From the NCBI GenBank assembly GCA_964460985.1, contig CAYWQX010000001.1:1-64000 (forward strand): DNA of 64,000 nt. The letters run 5' to 3'. Below are positions 16,788 through 25,571 of the stretch, piece by piece. How positions within the stretch are numbered: the first letter of the stretch is position 1; the number at the start of each line of letters is the position of its first letter. Below the pieces are notes generated by a model. The model was not told the DNA's origin and made no database searches. It was given only the letters and a program-made list of their open reading frames with translations. Source of the DNA: CAZABG01 sp964460985 (lineage in GTDB: Bacteria > Chlamydiota > Chlamydiia > Chlamydiales > Parachlamydiaceae). The position numbers and the translations under genes are program-made.

Positions 16788-17700
16788 AAGAATCGTAGGC
16801 ATTGGAGCTCCTGTCGTCGACCATCTTGCCTTTGTAGAAGAGGTGCAAGGTATAAACGGCGGAATGGTTGCGATTTCTGAAAATGAACTGTATGAAAGAC
16901 TCGCTCTTCACCAGTGGAAGCAAGTCACGGGCGGCTCTGCCACAAACACATTAAAGGGGCTGAACCAACTTGGCAATACCTGCTGCCTTGTTGGAAAAAT
17001 CGGAGAAGATGGAGCTGGAGAGTTTTTTCGGAATCAAATCGGCTTTCCAACCTACTTAATTACCGACTTAAAGCCTACTGCGCAATGCCTCGTCTATATC
17101 ACACCTAATGGAGAGAGAACTTTTAAAACCTTTTTAGGTGCCAGCGTTCAGCTTAAAGGGGAAGATTTAAATCCTTACTATTTCGAAAAAGCCGATCTCA
17201 TCCATATCGAGGGCTATACTTTAAATGCGGATAAGGTCACTGAAAAAGCAGGCGAGATGAGCGAGTGTCCCGTTTCATTTGATTTGGCAAGCTTTGAGAT
17301 GGTCGACCAACACAAAAATAGAATTATCCCTTTTCTTCAAAATTCTGTAGACATTCTCTTTTGCAATGAACTTGAATCTAAAGCGCTCACGGGCTTAGAG
17401 GCGAAAGAGGCTTGCCATGAGCTTTTAAAATATGTTCCCTTGGCAGTTGTCACTCAAAAGGAAAAAGGCGGATATATTGGTTTTCTAAATTCCGTACAAA
17501 AATTTGAGGCCTATCCGGTTAAGGCGCTTGATTCAACGGGAGCAGGAGATCTTTTCTCCAGCGGTTTTTTACACGCCTATTTACAGGAAAAACCGTTATT
17601 AGAATGCGCGAAACTAGGCGCATTAATCGCTCGAGAAGTTGTGCAAGTTATTGGAACTGAGCTTTCTTCAGATATATGGAAAAAATTCAGACTTTCTTAG
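16774..17700 (+). CDS. PfkB-family carbohydrate/nucleoside kinase
   Basis: A 308-residue PfkB kinase: GIGAPVVDHLAFVEE at the N-terminus, VTGGSATNTLKGLNQLG (substrate loop), a glycine run GKIGEDGAGEFF, and the ATP/catalytic motif ALDSTGAGDLFSSGF with the base Asp. The pattern is close to adenosine-kinase-like members, but the sugar or nucleoside substrate cannot be read. It overlaps pgsA by 14 bases and is probably in the same transcript. Confidence 0.85.
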   Translation: MPLAKRIVGIGAPVVDHLAFVEEVQGINGGMVAISENELYERLALHQWKQVTGGSATNTLKGLNQLGNTCCLVGKIGEDGAGEFFRNQIGFPTYLITDLKPTAQCLVYITPNGERTFKTFLGASVQLKGEDLNPYYFEKADLIHIEGYTLNADKVTEKAGEMSECPVSFDLASFEMVDQHKNRIIPFLQNSVDILFCNELESKALTGLEAKEACHELLKYVPLAVVTQKEKGGYIGFLNSVQKFEAYPVKALDSTGAGDLFSSGFLHAYLQEKPLLECAKLGALIAREVVQVIGTELSSDIWKKFRLS

Positions 17701-17748
17701 ATTAATCTAAGCGGCTATAAGCAAAATAGTTTATCCAAGAGGTTTTGC

Positions 17749-18654
17749 ATGGCTGGCAATCAAGTTCCATCCGGTTTTAAAGGGCGTATTTTAATTGCTA
17801 TCGCAATTGCCCTGGTAGGCTTATTCACTTACATGTACCAAACCGAAGTGAATCCCGTTACCGGTGAAAAGCAGCATGTGGCTCTCTCTCCCGATCAGGA
17901 AATCCGGCTAGGCCTTGAGTCGGCTCCGCAAATGTCTCGAGAAATGGGGGGCGAAGTTCCTCCAAGCGATCCTTACTACAAGGAAGTTAAACGGATCGGA
18001 GATCTTCTTTTAACAACCCCTCAGGCAAGAAAAAGTCCATGGCAGTTCGAGTTTCATCTGCTCGCCGATCGTGACACCGTGAACGCTTTTGCTCTTCCGG
18101 GGGGACAAATTTTTATCACGATGGGGCTTTTAACGAAATTGCAAAACGAAGCCCAGCTAGCAGGGGTTCTTGCACATGAAATGGGTCATGTTATCGAAAG
18201 ACACACGGCCGAGCAAATGGCAAAAAATCAGCTGGGTCAATGGATGATTGTAGCTGTTTCAACAGGAGCGGCTTCTGATCAATACAGCCAAGGCGGACAA
18301 AATAGTCCCGCCATGATTGCAGCTATGGTCAATCAAATCATCCAGCTCCGTTATAGCCGGCAAGATGAATCGGAGGCCGATGTGTGGGGGCTGAAACTGA
18401 TGGAGCAAGTTGGGTATAATCCAGATCAAATGATTGCCGTTATGAAGATTTTGAAAGAGGCGGGCGGCTCTAGAGGAGCTACACCCTCCATTTTTCAAAC
18501 CCACCCTGACCCTGATTTAAGAATCGAGCAAATCCAGAGTTACTTAAAAAGTAACCCCCCTCGACCAGGCTTAACGAATGGACGTCCTCTCAAGGAAGCG
18601 GTTGGAGAGCCGAGGCGCCAATCGGAGTGGTTTCTTCCTCTTCGCCAATCTTAA
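17749..18654 (+). CDS. M48 family zinc metallopeptidase, membrane anchored
   Basis: A 301-residue protein with one N-terminal hydrophobic segment (ILIAIAIALVGLFTYMY, residues ~10-28) that is a signal anchor or uncleaved signal, and a periplasmic M48 protease domain. The zinc site is VLAHEMGHVIERH (HExxH, residues ~143-147) with the third ligand in DESEADVWGLKLM (~206). The features fit BepA/LoiP-like envelope quality-control proteases, but no TPR domain follows. CCAAGAGG lies before the ATG. Its last 65 bases overlap the convergent AGCS carrier gene. Confidence 0.88.
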   Translation: MAGNQVPSGFKGRILIAIAIALVGLFTYMYQTEVNPVTGEKQHVALSPDQEIRLGLESAPQMSREMGGEVPPSDPYYKEVKRIGDLLLTTPQARKSPWQFEFHLLADRDTVNAFALPGGQIFITMGLLTKLQNEAQLAGVLAHEMGHVIERHTAEQMAKNQLGQWMIVAVSTGAASDQYSQGGQNSPAMIAAMVNQIIQLRYSRQDESEADVWGLKLMEQVGYNPDQMIAVMKILKEAGGSRGATPSIFQTHPDPDLRIEQIQSYLKSNPPRPGLTNGRPLKEAVGEPRRQSEWFLPLRQS

Positions 18655-19951
18655 AGCTAATTTGATCTCTTAATTTAAAAATGCCGTAAGCATTCAACAG
18701 TAAGAGAAGTCCTCCTGTAATCGCCATGACAGTCTGCGCTCCGCTCGAGTCGACAAAAGAGAAGAGCACCATTGCGATGGCCGCATACAAATTATAGACG
18801 AAACGGCCAGGCTTACCCCCTAAGAACCCGGCGCACTTCAACCCTACCACAAAATAGGCGTTAATCGTCGAATATCCAAGGATAAAGAGAAAGAACGGCA
18901 TAAAGAAATTCATGTAAGGGAAGTAAGTCCCAAGCGCTGTTTGCACGAGCAGCGATGCATCCATAGGCTCAGCCCACACGCCGGTCGCCAATATCAGAAC
19001 AACGGAAGTGGTGCAAATGATAAAGGTATCTAAAAAGATTTCAAAAATAACAAGCGAGGCTTGTTTTTCAGGGCTTGTCACAGCCGTTTCACTATGAATG
19101 ACGGAAGCATAGCCAATACCTAAATCGCCGGTATAACACCCTCTTTTAACCCCTTGCGAAATCGTCAAGAAAAGAGTCGATCCTACAAAGCCACCCAAGG
19201 CGCCATGGCCGGTAAAAGCATGCGATAATACATTTGCAAACACGGACGGAAGAGCCGAGTGGTTTAAGAAAAGCACCCACGCGCCCATGCCGATGTAAAC
19301 CGTTACAAAGATAGGTATAATAATAGAGGAAATGGAACCAACCCTTCTTACGCCTCCCCAAGCAGCATACATCACCAAAGCTAAAAGAACGGCAGTCACC
19401 AATCCATTCGAAACCCCCATGTTAAAGGAAAGACTGTGTGTGACTACGCTGAATTGGTAGATCTCAACTCCATAAATACAGAGAAGAACGGCTGCCATAT
19501 TAGGGAAAAAAGTCGACTTGAAGACTTGCCTTAAATAATAGTGCGGGCCTCCAGTGTATCCATTTGGAGTAGAGACCCTGAATTTCATCCCTAAAAAGAC
19601 TTCCGCATATTTAACAAGCATTCCTACAATCGCAGTAATCCAAATCCAAAAAAGAGCGCCAGGCCCCCCGATTTGAACGGCGGTGCAGATAGAGACGATA
19701 TTGCCAACTCCTACACAGCCTCCGATGCTTGCAAAAAAGGCCTGCAGAGGATGCACCCCTTTATGCCCTTTTTCAGGATCTGCCTTTAAAAAGGAGACAA
19801 ACGTTTTAACGATAGCAGGGAATTTTCGTATCTGAACAAACCTTGATTTAAAAGAGAGATAAAGCCCGATCAGCATAAGGGAGGGGAAGCCAATATAGCC
19901 CCATATCGCGTCGTCTAAAAAATTTAAGGCGTCAAAGAAAGAATCGATCAT
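18590..19951 (-). CDS. Sodium:alanine/glycine symporter, AGCS family
   Basis: A 453-residue polytopic inner-membrane protein. The segments GGCVGVGNIVSI and GPGALFWIWITAIVGMLVKY (then AEVFLG), and the cytoplasmic YTGDLGIGYASVIHSET are characteristic of AlsT/DagA transporters. Chlamydiae carry a homologue annotated dagA. It should import small neutral amino acids (Ala, Gly or D-Ala) with sodium. Residue-level specificity cannot be told. The C-terminus is encoded over the end of the M48 gene on the other strand. Confidence 0.92.
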   Translation of the reverse strand: MIDSFFDALNFLDDAIWGYIGFPSLMLIGLYLSFKSRFVQIRKFPAIVKTFVSFLKADPEKGHKGVHPLQAFFASIGGCVGVGNIVSICTAVQIGGPGALFWIWITAIVGMLVKYAEVFLGMKFRVSTPNGYTGGPHYYLRQVFKSTFFPNMAAVLLCIYGVEIYQFSVVTHSLSFNMGVSNGLVTAVLLALVMYAAWGGVRRVGSISSIIIPIFVTVYIGMGAWVLFLNHSALPSVFANVLSHAFTGHGALGGFVGSTLFLTISQGVKRGCYTGDLGIGYASVIHSETAVTSPEKQASLVIFEIFLDTFIICTTSVVLILATGVWAEPMDASLLVQTALGTYFPYMNFFMPFFLFILGYSTINAYFVVGLKCAGFLGGKPGRFVYNLYAAIAMVLFSFVDSSGAQTVMAITGGLLLLLNAYGIFKLRDQISFKIGEEEETTPIGASALQPLP

Positions 19952-19973
19952 AAAAAAAATAATAAATAATATT

Positions 19974-20441
19974 TTAACGTATAGTTAGCTTGTTAGTCAA
20001 TAAAAATGGTTCTTTCCAATAATAATTATCCAAAAGTCCGATAGTTGGCCGATTTAATATAGTATAGGCGACAAATAATGCCTCTAAGGTAGCCAAGCCT
20101 CGCTCGGGATCATCACACTGAGTTTGCACTCTTGGATAGGCCGTACGAATGTTTTTCGGAAGCGTTCGTTTAATCCAGGGACCTAAAGCCTCTACACTTT
20201 CACCCATTTTTTTTGCATAGCTCCACGTCCCATCGATTAAAAGAAGCCCCTTGTCCTGATCTTTAAGGCTTAGCTCTTCCCCCTCCAGGGTTAATAAGAT
20301 ATAATTTGAATTAAAATGAATTTTATCATTCGGATAGGTATAAAAATTCAAATCGCCTCTTTTTTCAAGGCCGCGCAAGCTGCACTTTTTCAAATTTTCT
20401 TTACGATGTCGAAGGATTAAAGTAGGTAGAAAAGTTTGCAT
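19974..20441 (-). CDS. DTW-domain protein (tRNA aminocarboxypropyltransferase-like)
   Basis: A 155-residue protein. The segment LLIDGTWSYAKKM contains the D-x-T-W motif of the DTW domain, and PRVQTQCDDPERGLATLEAL matches the family's second block (Pro-Arg..., then G-L-x-T-L-E-A). DTW/Tsr3 proteins transfer the 3-amino-3-carboxypropyl group of SAM to uridine in tRNA or rRNA. It is shorter than typical TapT proteins (~200-230) and lacks the N-terminal Cys cluster, so a Tsr3-like minimal form is possible. Divergent from the DsbH-like gene. Confidence 0.72.
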   Translation of the reverse strand: MQTFLPTLILRHRKENLKKCSLRGLEKRGDLNFYTYPNDKIHFNSNYILLTLEGEELSLKDQDKGLLLIDGTWSYAKKMGESVEALGPWIKRTLPKNIRTAYPRVQTQCDDPERGLATLEALFVAYTILNRPTIGLLDNYYWKEPFLLTNKLTIR

Positions 20442-20502
20442 AATTAGGGAAAACTCTTATACGATACTTAATTGGATAGTTTAAACTCAACCTAGGAATT
20501 CT

Positions 20503-21510
20503 ATGGGAAAGTTACTCCTTCTTGCTTTTGGCCTTTGCTGCTTCAATGCAGCCTCCGCAGAAACCACTTCAAGCGGAATTAATTGGACCTATAACTATGA
20601 TCAAGCGGCCTCTCAAGCCAAAAATACCGGAAAGCCGATGCTCCTTTTCTTTACCGGTACCGGCTGGTGCAGCTGGTGCACCAAATTGGAAAATGAGGTG
20701 CTTGACACGGCCGAATTCGGCCGCCTTGTCGGCGACAAATTCATCTTCGTGAAACTTGATTTTCCGATGAGTCAAATGATCGATCCTCGCAATAAACAGC
20801 TTCAACAGCAGTTTGATGTAAAAGGATATCCGACGATTATAATTCTCGATAAGGATGGTCAAAGAATTGGCTCCTCAGGCTATCGTCCGGGCGGTGCAAG
20901 GGCGTATGCAGACTACCTTTTGAATATCATCAATGACTATGGCCAATATCGTAAGAATGTCACTGAAGCGGATAAAAAAAAACTCTCGGCTCGTGATTTA
21001 AAAAAACTCTACGAAAAAGCCACTGAACTGGAAAGAAACGACGAGGCTAGCCACCTCGTTTCCCTTGGCATCAAAATGGGCGTCCAAAAAGAGGAAAAAC
21101 CTTTTTTTCTGATTGAGAAATACCGTTTGCTTGCCCAAGAAGGTAAAATTCATGGCGTAGAAGCGGAAGCTTTAAAAAAGGATATTATCAGCCACGATCC
21201 GCAAAATAAGTTCGGATCCCAATATGATCTTGCCGTGATCGAATTTGATGCCTATTCGGATGAGATGGCCAAAGAAAACTATGCTCCTGAAATTGCCGTT
21301 GAACCGCTTGTTAAATACATTGAAAATTTCGGAGCCAAAGACCCGGACCATCTTTGGAAACTTCAAATGATTATCAGCCAGGTTTTCCTCGAGAAAAACA
21401 AATATGCTAAAGCCTTGGAATACGCCCAAGCTTCTTATAAAACCGCCCCCCAGCCTATTAAATCAGAAATAGGGATAGCGGTCTCTAATCTCCAGAAAGA
21501 ACTAAAATAA
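20503..21510 (+). CDS. Periplasmic thioredoxin-fold disulfide oxidoreductase (DsbH-like)
   Basis: A 335-residue secreted protein. Residues 1-19 form a signal peptide (LLLLAFGLCCFNAASA). A thioredoxin domain follows, with the active site GTGWCSWC (Cys56 and Cys59) and the cis-Pro strand VKGYPTIIILD. The C-terminal ~170 residues are helical and TPR-like (YAKALEYAQASYKTAP). Chlamydiae use periplasmic DsbH-type proteins to manage disulfides in their cross-linked outer-membrane proteins; this fits that role. AGGAATTCT precedes the ATG. Confidence 0.82.
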   Translation: MGKLLLLAFGLCCFNAASAETTSSGINWTYNYDQAASQAKNTGKPMLLFFTGTGWCSWCTKLENEVLDTAEFGRLVGDKFIFVKLDFPMSQMIDPRNKQLQQQFDVKGYPTIIILDKDGQRIGSSGYRPGGARAYADYLLNIINDYGQYRKNVTEADKKKLSARDLKKLYEKATELERNDEASHLVSLGIKMGVQKEEKPFFLIEKYRLLAQEGKIHGVEAEALKKDIISHDPQNKFGSQYDLAVIEFDAYSDEMAKENYAPEIAVEPLVKYIENFGAKDPDHLWKLQMIISQVFLEKNKYAKALEYAQASYKTAPQPIKSEIGIAVSNLQKELK

Positions 21511-21555
21511 TTTCTATACAGTGCTTTTTAATACGTTTTATAGTATTATCTTTGC

Positions 21556-22395
21556 ATGACAACAAATACTTACGATTTAGGCGTTAAAGGAGAAAGATTG
21601 CTCTTTTGGGCAAAAGACAACTCCCTCCTGAAAAAAAATGCCAAATTATATCTTGCTCGTAAGAAAGTTGGCATTAAAGAAATTATTTTAGACCGAAACA
21701 ATACCACGTGGGCAAATAACCTCCTCGCGCTCGCAAGGTCCGTGTATGAAGTGGCGAAGTTCAGATTCACTGAACTTACCCGGTTTTCCCGTGTTTCTGA
21801 AGGAACAAAAATTATCGGGGCAGTAAGCGCTCCTTTTGCGGCCTATGGACTCTACCAAAATTTAAGCCTCCTCCTCTCTAAAGGCTTCTCTAATTTCGAA
21901 AAAGGCTTCGATCGTCTATTTGATCTTGTCTCGGAAGCGAGCTCTTTAACTGAAGCGGTGGGATATGTTGGCGAAGCTGCGGTCGCAATCGCCCCTAAAT
22001 TAGCCAAAATTACTCCGATTACTCAAAAACTTGGGATATTTGCGACGATCACGGGTCTTGTCAGTTTAGTCATCGACGTTAAAGGGGCTATTAAAACTCT
22101 TGATGCTATTCAAGATGTTGATACTCAAAGACCCGGAGAAGAGGCTATTAAAGAAGATATTAAAGTTGCCTTCAAGGAGCGTCTTTTTTACAAAGTGGGC
22201 TCCCATGTCATTAATATTGTAGGCGTCTTAATTGGCTTTGCCTCCTTTGCTTTATTAATTGCTTGTCCTGCTACACTAGGATTATTAGCCGCAGCTCTAA
22301 TAGCTGCGAGCATAGTAATCACGATTGGAAGGATGGTGCTGGACGCCTATGCAGAGCAGCTCCTTGTCGAAAGACTCAATAAAGCCACTCTTTGA
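21556..22395 (+). CDS. Inc-like hydrophobic protein of unknown function
   Basis: A 279-residue protein with a soluble basic start and hydrophobic stretches near residues 85-110, 160-185 and 215-265, the last a two-helix hairpin (INIVGVLIGFASFALLIA; LLAAALIAASIVITIG). No N-terminal signal peptide. The architecture (central hydrophobic pair, soluble loop, C-terminal bilobed hairpin) is repeated in the two genes at 41291-42907, and short blocks are similar (FKERLFYKVGSHVINI here, FKERFVHHLKERINF there). Bilobed hydrophobic domains without signal peptides are typical of chlamydial inclusion membrane proteins. Its 3' end overlaps the next gene by 47 bases. Confidence 0.65.
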   Translation: MTTNTYDLGVKGERLLFWAKDNSLLKKNAKLYLARKKVGIKEIILDRNNTTWANNLLALARSVYEVAKFRFTELTRFSRVSEGTKIIGAVSAPFAAYGLYQNLSLLLSKGFSNFEKGFDRLFDLVSEASSLTEAVGYVGEAAVAIAPKLAKITPITQKLGIFATITGLVSLVIDVKGAIKTLDAIQDVDTQRPGEEAIKEDIKVAFKERLFYKVGSHVINIVGVLIGFASFALLIACPATLGLLAAALIAASIVITIGRMVLDAYAEQLLVERLNKATL

Positions 22396-23362
22396 ATTAA
22401 GATCTGAAGGACTTTACTGCCCTCTCGGCTCTTTTTATGTGGATGCCTGGAAGCCGGTCGATCTCAATTTAGTTACCCACGGCCACTCTGATCATGCCAG
22501 GTGGGGATCCAAACAATATATAGCCTCCTTCAACACTCTACCCCTATTGAATGAACGAATTCCCGGCCATTCGTTCAAAGGCGTTCCTTGGAATGAAAAA
22601 TTTAAGCTCGGCTGCGTTTGGGTTTCTTTTCATCCGGCAGGCCATATTTTAGGATCCGCTCAAATTCGGGTGGAGCACAATGATCGGGTGTGGGTTTTTA
22701 CCGGCGATTTTAAACGAGCTTATGATCCTTCTTGCGAACCTTTTGAATTGGTAGAATGTGATACGTTGATTATGGAATCAACTTTTGCCCTACCCATTTA
22801 TCAATGGCGATTCAATCCGCAAGAAATAATCGATTGGTGGGAAAAAAACAAAAAGGAAAAACAGACCTCCATCCTTTGTTGCTATGCCCTTGGTAAAGCC
22901 CAGAGAATTTTAGCTTCTATCTCTTCAGATGAGCCGATTTATCTTCATGGAGCATGCCTCCCCTACATTCCGATCTATGAGAAGGCGGGCTATAAACTTG
23001 CTCCTACGAAACCGGTTTCAGAACTTCCCCCGTCTGAAACGGCCGGAAAATTAGTTTTAGCTCCTCCTTCCGCATCAGGATCATCCTGGATGAAACGTTT
23101 TCCAAACTCTAAACTAGCATTAGCTTCAGGCTGGATGCAAGTGCGGGGAGCCCAAAGACGCCAAGGCTACGATAAAGGCTTTGTACTCTCCGATCACGCC
23201 GATTGGGATGATCTGATTCGAACCGTCCATGAATCCAAAGCCTCCCATGTGATCGCAACGCATGGATTCAGCGACGTTTTTGCGAGATATCTTAACGAAG
23301 AGGGTATCAAAGCCTCGAAATTGATCACGCAGTTTGAGGTCTCTGATGAAATACTTTCTTAA
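22349..23362 (+). CDS. Ligase-associated MBL-fold DNA exonuclease
   Basis: A 337-residue metallo-beta-lactamase/beta-CASP-like protein. The metal motif is THGHSDHARWG (HxHxDH), followed by HPAGHILGSAQI, the Asp ligand in FTGDFKR and the late SDHADWDDL and ATHGFSDVF. The N-terminus LRSEGLYCPLGSFYVDAWKP matches the family linked to bacterial ATP-dependent DNA ligases. I start at the ATG at 22349, inside the end of the previous gene; a TTG at 22325 is the alternative. The DNA ligase gene begins within its last 17 bases. Confidence 0.87.
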   Translation: MQSSSLSKDSIKPLFELRSEGLYCPLGSFYVDAWKPVDLNLVTHGHSDHARWGSKQYIASFNTLPLLNERIPGHSFKGVPWNEKFKLGCVWVSFHPAGHILGSAQIRVEHNDRVWVFTGDFKRAYDPSCEPFELVECDTLIMESTFALPIYQWRFNPQEIIDWWEKNKKEKQTSILCCYALGKAQRILASISSDEPIYLHGACLPYIPIYEKAGYKLAPTKPVSELPPSETAGKLVLAPPSASGSSWMKRFPNSKLALASGWMQVRGAQRRQGYDKGFVLSDHADWDDLIRTVHESKASHVIATHGFSDVFARYLNEEGIKASKLITQFEVSDEILS

Positions 23363-24860
23363 ACTTCTTCGTGCGCTCGATGAAACCATGTCTACTAATG
23401 AAAAAATAGAGGCTATTGCAACCTATTTTCGAAGTTCACCCTCGGAAGATGCGGTATGGGGCCTTTTTTACTTGACCGGCAGACGATTTAAGCGTCAAAT
23501 CAGTTCGAGGAAGTTGAAAGAAGAGTTTTTAAAAACCTATAAAATGCCCTCCTGGCTCTATGAAGAGTGCTATGCCAATGTGGGAGATACCGCTGAAACA
23601 ATTGCTCTTTTGATCAGAAACTCTTCACAAAAAAAAATGGATGAACCCTTGAATGTTTGGGTGAAAAAGATACAGGAAGCCAGCGCTTCCGATTTTATTC
23701 CTTGGTGGGAAGAATATGATAAAGAGTCCATTTTTGTTTTAAATAAACTCGCCACCGGCTCCCTGAGATTAGGCGTCTCAAAAATCCTTGCCATCAAGGG
23801 GCTTTCAAAAGCGTTTAACCTCCCATATGAAACTCTTTCTGAAAGGCTGATTGGCGAATGGGAGACCTCCGCTGCTTTTTTTGACGATTTAAAGAAAAAA
23901 GATTTTTCTTCCCGCTTAAACCCTTATCCCTTTTACCTTGCCTCCCCCTTGGATCGGGAACTTGACGAGGGTCCTTGGCTCATGGAATGGAAGTGGGATG
24001 GGATAAGAGCGCAGCTTGTCATGCGAAGCGATCAAAAAGCCTTATGGTCAAGAGGCCTTGAACTCATTACAGAGGCCTTTCCCGATCTTATCGAAAGAAT
24101 ACCATATTTTGAAGCTGTTTTAGATGGTGAAATTGTGCCTAAGAAAGAGGGCAAGGTGCTTCCATTTTTTGAACTGCAAAAGAGGTTAAACCGTAAAAAA
24201 CTCACATCAGAGATACTTCAAGAGGTACCCGCCCATTTTATCGCCTACGATATTCTAGAGATTCAGGGCGAAGATATCAGGCGAAAACCGCTTTCAGAAC
24301 GAAGAAGATTACTGGAATCTCTTCCCCTTGAAATTTCGCCCGCTCTTGAATTCACCAAAAAAGAGGAGCTTATCAGACAGGCTGAAAATGAAGCGAGAGA
24401 AGGCCTCATGATAAAAAGGCTATCATCCCCCTATCTTGACGGCCGAAAAATCGGATCGTGGTGGAAATTGAAAATCGAACCTAAAACATTTGATGCCATT
24501 CTCCTCTACGCTCAGCCAGGAACCGGTAAAAGGGCTTCCTTATACACCGACTACACTTTTGGCGTCTGGAATGGGGAAGAAATTGTCCCCGTGGCAAAAG
24601 CTTATTCAGGATTAACGAATGAAGAAATTGCAGTTCTCGATAAATGGATACGCAAAAACACCGTTGATAAATTCGGCCCCGTCCGCCAAGTAAAACCGGA
24701 AAAAGTGTTTGAAATTGCCTTCGAGGGGATGCAAATCTCCTCCAGACATAAAGCGGGCATCGCCCTTCGTTTTCCAAGGATTGTACGAGAGCGTCTTGAT
24801 AAAAAAGCGGAAGAGGCAGATAGCCTTGAAAGTATCAAGAAGTTAAAAAATTGGGAGTAG
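23346..24860 (+). CDS. ATP-dependent DNA ligase (LigB-like, repair associated)
   Basis: A 504-residue ATP-dependent ligase. The adenylation motif MEWKWDGIRAQLV places the nucleophile Lys near residue 216; DGEIVP, HFIAYDILE, EGLMIKR and WWKLKIEP are motifs III-V, and the C-terminal OB domain contains FEIAFEGMQ and the GIALRFPR motif. The N-terminal ~200 residues are the DNA-binding domain. The ATG at 23346 is preceded by TTGAGG. It belongs to the four-gene ligase-associated repair set, and is separate from the NAD-dependent replicative LigA. Its stop codon lies inside the terminator stem that serves the opposing gene. Confidence 0.93.
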   Translation: MKYFLKLLRALDETMSTNEKIEAIATYFRSSPSEDAVWGLFYLTGRRFKRQISSRKLKEEFLKTYKMPSWLYEECYANVGDTAETIALLIRNSSQKKMDEPLNVWVKKIQEASASDFIPWWEEYDKESIFVLNKLATGSLRLGVSKILAIKGLSKAFNLPYETLSERLIGEWETSAAFFDDLKKKDFSSRLNPYPFYLASPLDRELDEGPWLMEWKWDGIRAQLVMRSDQKALWSRGLELITEAFPDLIERIPYFEAVLDGEIVPKKEGKVLPFFELQKRLNRKKLTSEILQEVPAHFIAYDILEIQGEDIRRKPLSERRRLLESLPLEISPALEFTKKEELIRQAENEAREGLMIKRLSSPYLDGRKIGSWWKLKIEPKTFDAILLYAQPGTGKRASLYTDYTFGVWNGEEIVPVAKAYSGLTNEEIAVLDKWIRKNTVDKFGPVRQVKPEKVFEIAFEGMQISSRHKAGIALRFPRIVRERLDKKAEEADSLESIKKLKNWE

Positions 24861-24875
24861 AAACTCTACTCCCAA
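24851..24875 (-). terminator. Rho-independent terminator for the minus-strand barrel gene
   Basis: TTGGGAGTAGA / TCTACTCCCAA is an 11-bp perfect stem with a 3-base loop. On the minus strand it is followed by a T-run (complement of 24845-24850), so it terminates the gene ending at 24881; the ligase stop codon sits in the stem. Confidence 0.85.
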
Positions 24876-24880
24876 AAAAA

Positions 24881-25462
24881 TTAAGGATTAATCCACCAGT
24901 TAAAGCCGACAATTGCAGATTGGCTCCACATATTATCGCGAGGACCTCTCATATATCTATAGGAGAATAAAAGTTCCCAATCAGGACAAAGAAGGTATTT
25001 TACCCCGGCAATCCCCTGCCAGGCAAACCCTCTTTTATCGTGTTGAAAGTCAAAAAATTCATCCGAGAGACTCACCTTTTGAATGGCATAACCGGCTCCC
25101 ACGCCAATAAAGGGGGTAAATCGATTAAAATATTTAAAATCATAAATAAAGTTGCCAAGAAGCGCCCACTGCTGCGATTTTCCCCGGTCAATAATATTTA
25201 TATTAATAGGCTTATAGTTGAGATGCTTAATCTTATTGAATCGATAGGAAAACTCCCCTTCGAATCTAAAATCATAGCATAAATCTAAACCTGCGTTGAT
25301 GAGTCCAATAAACCCATTTTTCATATCATATCTAAAATGATTATGATCGTATCGGTTCCAGTTGATACCGCCACTAATGCCATAGTAGTAGTTGGTATAG
25401 TGGGCCTGGAGCTTTGAGGAGAAAGCGGTGAGGAGGAGCAAAAGACAGAACAGCTTTTTCAT
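24881..25462 (-). CDS. Opacity-type outer-membrane beta-barrel protein (copy 1)
   Basis: A 193-residue protein with a signal peptide (KKLFCLLLLLTAFSSKLQA) and alternating hydrophobic strands typical of small 8-stranded OmpA/Opa-like barrels: YYYGISGGINWN, FRFEGEFSYRFN, FTPFIGVGAGYAIQK, AWQGIAGVKYLL, WELLFSYRYMRG, and a C-terminal aromatic-ending strand AIVGFNWWINP. It is a paralog of the next gene (25572-26120), sharing GGINW, the F-R-x-E-x-E/F-S-Y-R block, GVGAGYA and the W-Q-x-I-A-G-V strand. It is likely inserted in the outer membrane; function unknown. Confidence 0.8.
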   Translation of the reverse strand: MKKLFCLLLLLTAFSSKLQAHYTNYYYGISGGINWNRYDHNHFRYDMKNGFIGLINAGLDLCYDFRFEGEFSYRFNKIKHLNYKPININIIDRGKSQQWALLGNFIYDFKYFNRFTPFIGVGAGYAIQKVSLSDEFFDFQHDKRGFAWQGIAGVKYLLCPDWELLFSYRYMRGPRDNMWSQSAIVGFNWWINP

Positions 25463-25501
25463 GTTTCCTTCGAAGTATTCGTAAATTCATAGGCATAAAA
25501 A

Positions 25502-25535
25502 ATGGGAGCTAAGAGATGAACTCTTTAGCTCCCAT
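25502..25535 (-). terminator. Rho-independent terminator after barrel gene copy 2
   Basis: ATGGGAGCTAAGAG pairs with CTCTTTAGCTCCCAT (one bulged base) around a 5-base loop. Read on the minus strand it is followed by TTTTT, as expected for a terminator of the gene ending at 25572. Confidence 0.82.
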
Positions 25536-25571
25536 ACAATAAACTAGACTACATAGACTACAAACGAGCTT

